A stretch of DNA of 9,473 nt from Syntrophaceae bacterium (lineage in GTDB: Bacteria > Desulfobacterota > Syntrophorhabdia > Syntrophorhabdales > WCHB1-27). This document shows positions 6,590-9,473 of this stretch, piece after piece. The position numbers and the translations under genes were made by a program. The DNA lies in NCBI GenBank assembly GCA_003165115.1, contig PLSJ01000077.1, positions 9,345 through 18,817 of the forward strand. The letters are read 5' to 3'. The first letter of the stretch is position 1. Every line of letters begins with the position of its first letter. The notes under the pieces are model-generated. The model saw only the letters and a program-made list of their open reading frames with translations. It did no database searches and had not been told where the DNA came from.

Positions 6590-7630
6590 CTTTCGGAACA
6601 ACTGGAGCATGAGGTCGATCACGTACTCCTCGTCCCTCCCCACCTCTTTCTTGGCGAATTTCGCCCCTCTGGCCTGGACCCAGAAGATGTTCTCCGGGAA
6701 GGCAAATCGTTTGTCGACCACCCACTCCATGTCCTGGGGAGCGCCGAAATAGTCCTCAACCTGTTTCGCGATCCTCACAATCTCGAGTATCTCCCGGTCT
6801 TCCACGCACGCGGCACCCTGAAGCGCCTCCGGCACCTCGCAGAGCGTCGTCCCCGTGCCGCCGTAAATGACCATCTTTGTCTTCTGCCCGATCGAGCGGG
6901 ATTCTATGGCCATGTCCTTCTTGTGGATAACGAAGGAATCCGGCGTTATCTCCCCGCTGACGACGCTCTCCCCCAGACCGAAATTGCCCTCGACGATTGC
7001 CCGTTCGGTATCGCCGATGTTCGGGAGGAGGGTGAGTATCACGCCCGCGGCTTTTGCCTCTATCATCATGATGACGGCAACGCCGATAGGCGCCCATGAA
7101 ATGGGCATATTATTGTCGATCCTGAAAACGATGGCCCTCGTGGTAAACGCGCTCCCCCACACCTTCTTTACGTGGTAAATGATATCCTGCTCTCCCTTCA
7201 CGTTCAGGTAGGTTTCCATCTGGCCGGGCATGCTCACCGCGCCGCTCGACCTGACCGCGCATGCCACCTCCCCGCCGCCCGTTTCTTCGGAAAGCATTCG
7301 ATAGCACTCGGCAATGGGACCGGCAAGATCGGGCGGCATAGGGGCCTCCTCTATCGCCGCCCTGATCCTGCCGCTCATCTCTATCATCCCGTCTACGTCC
7401 TTATTTGTATCGAGTCCGGCCCTTCTCTTGTTCCCGACGATTTTTTCCACTGCTTCCTTTAGGCCGGTGGCAGTCATGAAATGTTCGTATGCCTTGGTGG
7501 AGAGGGCAAACCCGTAAGGTACCTTCAGTCCCAGCTTTACCAACTCCCCAAGGTTCGCGCACTTCTTGCCTACCAGGTCGTTGTAATCCTTGGACAGCTC
7601 CTTAAGCCAGTAAATCTCTTTTACTTCCAT
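6587..7630 (-). CDS. PEP synthase-like ATP-binding subunit (phenylphosphate synthase beta-like)
   Basis: The 347 residues correspond to a stand-alone PPDK_N/PEP-synthase ATP-grasp domain. Visible family motifs are GKKCANLGEL (21-30), VPYGFALS (37-44), AVRSSGAVSMPGQMETYLNV (125-144), W158 with FTTRAI (162-167), AAGVILT (194-200), NFGLGESVVSGEITPD (216-231), DMEWVVD (300-306, with the metal-binding-type E302) and VQAR (318-321). The usual P-E after that last Arg is G-A here. In PEP synthase this domain takes phosphate from ATP onto a histidine of the swivelling domain, which is the neighbouring gene in this cluster. The split pair without a pyruvate domain is the layout of phenylphosphate synthase PpsA/PpsB, which phosphorylates phenol in anaerobes such as Thauera. 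An in-frame ATG at 7675 exists, but GAGGAG 6 bases before the ATG at 7630 and the family N-terminus favour 7630. The substrate is not deducible; phenol is one possibility. Confidence 0.85.
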   Translation of the reverse strand: MEVKEIYWLKELSKDYNDLVGKKCANLGELVKLGLKVPYGFALSTKAYEHFMTATGLKEAVEKIVGNKRRAGLDTNKDVDGMIEMSGRIRAAIEEAPMPPDLAGPIAECYRMLSEETGGGEVACAVRSSGAVSMPGQMETYLNVKGEQDIIYHVKKVWGSAFTTRAIVFRIDNNMPISWAPIGVAVIMMIEAKAAGVILTLLPNIGDTERAIVEGNFGLGESVVSGEITPDSFVIHKKDMAIESRSIGQKTKMVIYGGTGTTLCEVPEALQGAACVEDREILEIVRIAKQVEDYFGAPQDMEWVVDKRFAFPENIFWVQARGAKFAKKEVGRDEEYVIDLMLQLFRK

Positions 7631-7636
7631 GATAGT

Positions 7637-7642
7637 CTCCTC
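7637..7642 (-). promoter_or_regulatory. Ribosome-binding site deciding the 7630 start
   Basis: GAGGAG is 6 bases before the ATG at 7630, within the 52-base gap after the phosphohistidine subunit gene. It selects this ATG over the upstream in-frame ATG at 7675. The rest of the gap (7643-7682) shows no convincing hairpin or terminator. Confidence 0.7.
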
Positions 7643-7682
7643 AGCTCGTTTGGCCCTCTCGTCGGACCCGCACAAGGCTCAG

Positions 7683-9368
7683 CTACTTGTCAAGGATGTA
7701 TACCGTCCCCATGTTCGCATCCAGCCTGACCTTCATCCCGTCCTTCAGGAGCTTTGTCCCCTCGAAGACGTTCATGACCACGGGGATGCCGAATTCCCTC
7801 CCCACGATCGCGGCATGGGACAGGCTCGCGCCCCTGTCGACGATGACCCCGCCCAGGAGCGAGAAGACCGGGGTCCAGCTCGGCGAGGTGGTGGGGGCCA
7901 CGAGGATGTCGCCCTTCACTATCTTCGAGAGCTCGTTTTCCGTCCAGATAACTTTCACCGTGCCTTCCATCACCCCTGGGGAGCCGCAGACGCCATAGAG
8001 GTCCGCTTTCAATTCCGGCCTTGCCACCGGCATGGTGCCGACGACCACCTTCAGCGCGATGGGGTCGAGGGATTCCACGAGCCCTTTCATGGCATCCTCG
8101 ATGGCGAAGCCTTCCTGCATGATCATGGGCGGGTTCCCGTTCGCGCACCATCCCTGCCAATCGGCCTTCCTGCGGGCAACGGTCGTCCGGAGGTTGAACA
8201 TGCCGGGGTTGATGCCTGCTTTTCTCACCTCGTCGGGGATGAGGAAGAAGACATCTTCGGGCGCATCGATCGTGCCTTCCTTTGCCAGGCGCCGGCCGAC
8301 CCCCATGGTGCTCCGCCTGATCATCGCGTGCGCATAAAGGTCGAGGTAGTGGTTGTGCTCTTCGCTGAACCAGGCGCAGTTCTGTGCCAGGGTCAGGATT
8401 GTCCTGAACCAGCTCCTCTGCTCGGGGGCTATCTTCTCCAGCACTTCCTTTTCGGTGGCGAGCCTTTCGGCCTCACGCTTTTTCCTTTCTTCGTCGAGGT
8501 TGTAATCGACCCCCTTTTCGAGGCTCATCTTGATCACGTTGAAGGCGGGGGCAGGCTCCTCGAGCCAGGTGGGGACATTTATCTCCGCCATCCTCTCCAT
8601 CCTCCAGCCGCCCTCATTTTTCATGAAGTCGTCGAATATCTTGAGGAACTCCTGTCCCTTCTGGGAGGATTGAAGGGTATCTTTCATCGTCGAGGCCGGC
8701 GTGGCAAGCAACACGTCTTTGAGACCCATGGCCTGGGCCTTCTTCGCCAGCTCGAAGAGCTCTTTGTCCACCTGGAAGCTCTTATTATCGAAGCCGCTGG
8801 TGAGCTTGTGAAACTGGGGGCTCGTATCGTCGATACCCAGAAGCTGCTTCGTCATCTGCTCGAAAAGCACGAAGGCGGTATAGACGCCGTACATCATGTA
8901 CATGTGAATTTCCCACATCCGCCTGGTGGTGTTGATGGTCTCCTCGAAGTTCTCCAGGAGCTCGATGTTGCTGGCCTTGTCCAGGTCGAGGGCTTTGAGC
9001 TTCTCGTATTTTCCGACGATCTCGTCGACAAAGCCCTTCCACATGCCGGCAAAATCGGCAGTAAAGGGTTTGATGGCAACCTTGAATCGCTCCTCCCTGG
9101 CCCTTCTCTCGGCAGGGTCCTTCACGATGAGCAGGGCCAGGTAGCCCGCCCCGTCCTTAAATCGCCAGTCCCACCCCTTTACCGTGGGCAGAGAAAGCTT
9201 CTCGGCCCCATACTGCATCCCGTGCCGGCAGAAGTTGACCCAGAACCAGCCGAACATGGGTGTCCAGGGCGGCACCGAGTGGGTCGCGTCATGGAACCAG
9301 CAAGGAGATACTTGAAAATCGACGCTCTCATCGAATTCCAGACCTGGTACGCAATCGTACACTTTCAT
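7683..9368 (-). CDS. PEP-utilising phosphohistidine subunit (phenylphosphate synthase alpha-like)
   Basis: The 561-residue protein ends in a PEP-utiliser swivelling domain: GVCGSPGVMEGTVKVI (about 457-472), GDILVAPTTSPSW, then GASLSHAAIVGREFGIPVV. The His518 codon of that motif is CAT at 7815-7817; this is the residue that carries phosphate between active sites in PEP synthase, PPDK and phenylphosphate synthase. The first roughly 440 residues are mainly helical, rich in Trp and Met, with a segment around CWFHDATHSVPPW near 20-35; this part would hold substrate specificity. There is no C-terminal PEP/pyruvate TIM barrel, so it is not an ordinary PEP synthase. The length (about 64 kDa) is near the 70 kDa reported for Thauera PpsA. 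The ATG at 9368 follows a G-rich stretch (GAGG at 9380-9383 and seven Gs); an in-frame ATG at 9407 lacks a good site. It is the first visible gene of the cluster and partner of the ATP-binding subunit downstream. Its phosphoryl acceptor is unknown. Confidence 0.83.
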   Translation of the reverse strand: MKVYDCVPGLEFDESVDFQVSPCWFHDATHSVPPWTPMFGWFWVNFCRHGMQYGAEKLSLPTVKGWDWRFKDGAGYLALLIVKDPAERRAREERFKVAIKPFTADFAGMWKGFVDEIVGKYEKLKALDLDKASNIELLENFEETINTTRRMWEIHMYMMYGVYTAFVLFEQMTKQLLGIDDTSPQFHKLTSGFDNKSFQVDKELFELAKKAQAMGLKDVLLATPASTMKDTLQSSQKGQEFLKIFDDFMKNEGGWRMERMAEINVPTWLEEPAPAFNVIKMSLEKGVDYNLDEERKKREAERLATEKEVLEKIAPEQRSWFRTILTLAQNCAWFSEEHNHYLDLYAHAMIRRSTMGVGRRLAKEGTIDAPEDVFFLIPDEVRKAGINPGMFNLRTTVARRKADWQGWCANGNPPMIMQEGFAIEDAMKGLVESLDPIALKVVVGTMPVARPELKADLYGVCGSPGVMEGTVKVIWTENELSKIVKGDILVAPTTSPSWTPVFSLLGGVIVDRGASLSHAAIVGREFGIPVVMNVFEGTKLLKDGMKVRLDANMGTVYILDK

Positions 9369-9473
9369 AACTGTCCCCCCCTCTTTTTTTTGGTGTTTCC
9401 TTTGCATCGTTTTCCGCGGTCCGATGTCCGGGCCTCCCCCCGGTCCGATGCCGATCCCGACTGTCGGTTCCCC
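9369..9473. other. Leader/upstream region of the cluster, no gene assigned
   Basis: These 105 bases precede the phosphohistidine subunit gene. On the minus strand they are GC-rich with a purine tract of eight As, then GA, then seven Gs just before the start codon. The subunit's frame stays open to the window edge, but the extension reads as a Gly/Pro/Ile-rich low-complexity string without a convincing start, so I do not extend the gene. No clear sigma-70 or sigma-54 promoter could be picked out. Confidence 0.5.
9417..9450. repeat. Direct repeat CGGTCCGATG, two copies 24 bases apart
   Basis: The 10-base word occurs at 9417-9426 and again at 9441-9450, upstream of the first gene of the cluster. 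A short perfect dyad, CCGAC-T-GTCGG, lies just beyond at 9457-9467. Placement upstream of an operon would suit a regulator-binding site, but the region is GC-rich and the word short, so chance is possible. Confidence 0.35.

Noticed and set aside
7643..7682. Terminator or attenuator between the two phosphotransferase subunit genes
   Set aside because: No stable inverted repeat followed by a T run is visible on the minus strand.
9374..9473. Possible end of an upstream gene in another frame, stopping at the TGA that overlaps the ATG at 9368
   Set aside because: The translation is a low-complexity Arg/Lys/Gly/Ser string over only about 30 codons, with nothing to tell it from chance.

Overview
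The window is one densely packed, minus-strand gene cluster of about 9.4 kb, read from right to left. It holds seven complete genes and the first 19 codons of an eighth. The protein types (HdrA/HdrD/MvhD-like electron-transfer proteins and a split PEP-synthase-like pair), the GC-rich third positions and the strong AGGAGG ribosome-binding sites suggest a strict anaerobe. A deltaproteobacterial or syntrophic bacterium (Desulfobacterota, Syntrophorhabdus-like) fits best. This placement is inferred from gene content only; no marker gene is present.

Layout in transcription order: (1) 9368-7683, a PEP-utilising 'mobile' phosphohistidine subunit resembling the alpha subunit of phenylphosphate synthase; (2) 7630-6587, the matching ATP-grasp/PPDK_N subunit (beta-like); (3) 6576-6256, a small ABM-type dimeric alpha/beta-barrel protein; (4) 6247-5588, a tandem two-domain alpha/beta-barrel protein; (5) 5572-4334, a Tm-1-like/UPF0261 protein; (6) 4302-3151, an HdrD-like (fused HdrC-HdrB) iron-sulfur protein; (7) 3136-71, a 1021-residue tandem HdrA flavoprotein; (8) 59-1, the start of an MvhD-like subunit that runs off the left edge. 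Gaps between genes are 8 to 52 bases, there is no internal terminator, and all genes point the same way, so a single operon is very likely. Nothing convincing is encoded on the plus strand. The 66 bases at the right edge hold only short repeats.

Working model (inference): genes 1 and 2 together carry the ATP-binding and phosphohistidine domains of PEP synthase but no pyruvate-binding TIM barrel. They should therefore phosphorylate some other hydroxyl compound, as phenylphosphate synthase does with phenol. Genes 6 to 8 have the same order as bamD-bamE-bamF in class II benzoyl-CoA reductase clusters and form an electron-transfer or electron-bifurcation module. Between them lie two barrel proteins and a divergent Tm-1-like protein of unknown function. 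No UbiD-like phenylphosphate carboxylase and no BamB/C reductase are in the window. The combination therefore looks like an uncharacterised 'activate by phosphorylation, then reduce or rearrange' pathway for an aromatic or other hydroxylated substrate.
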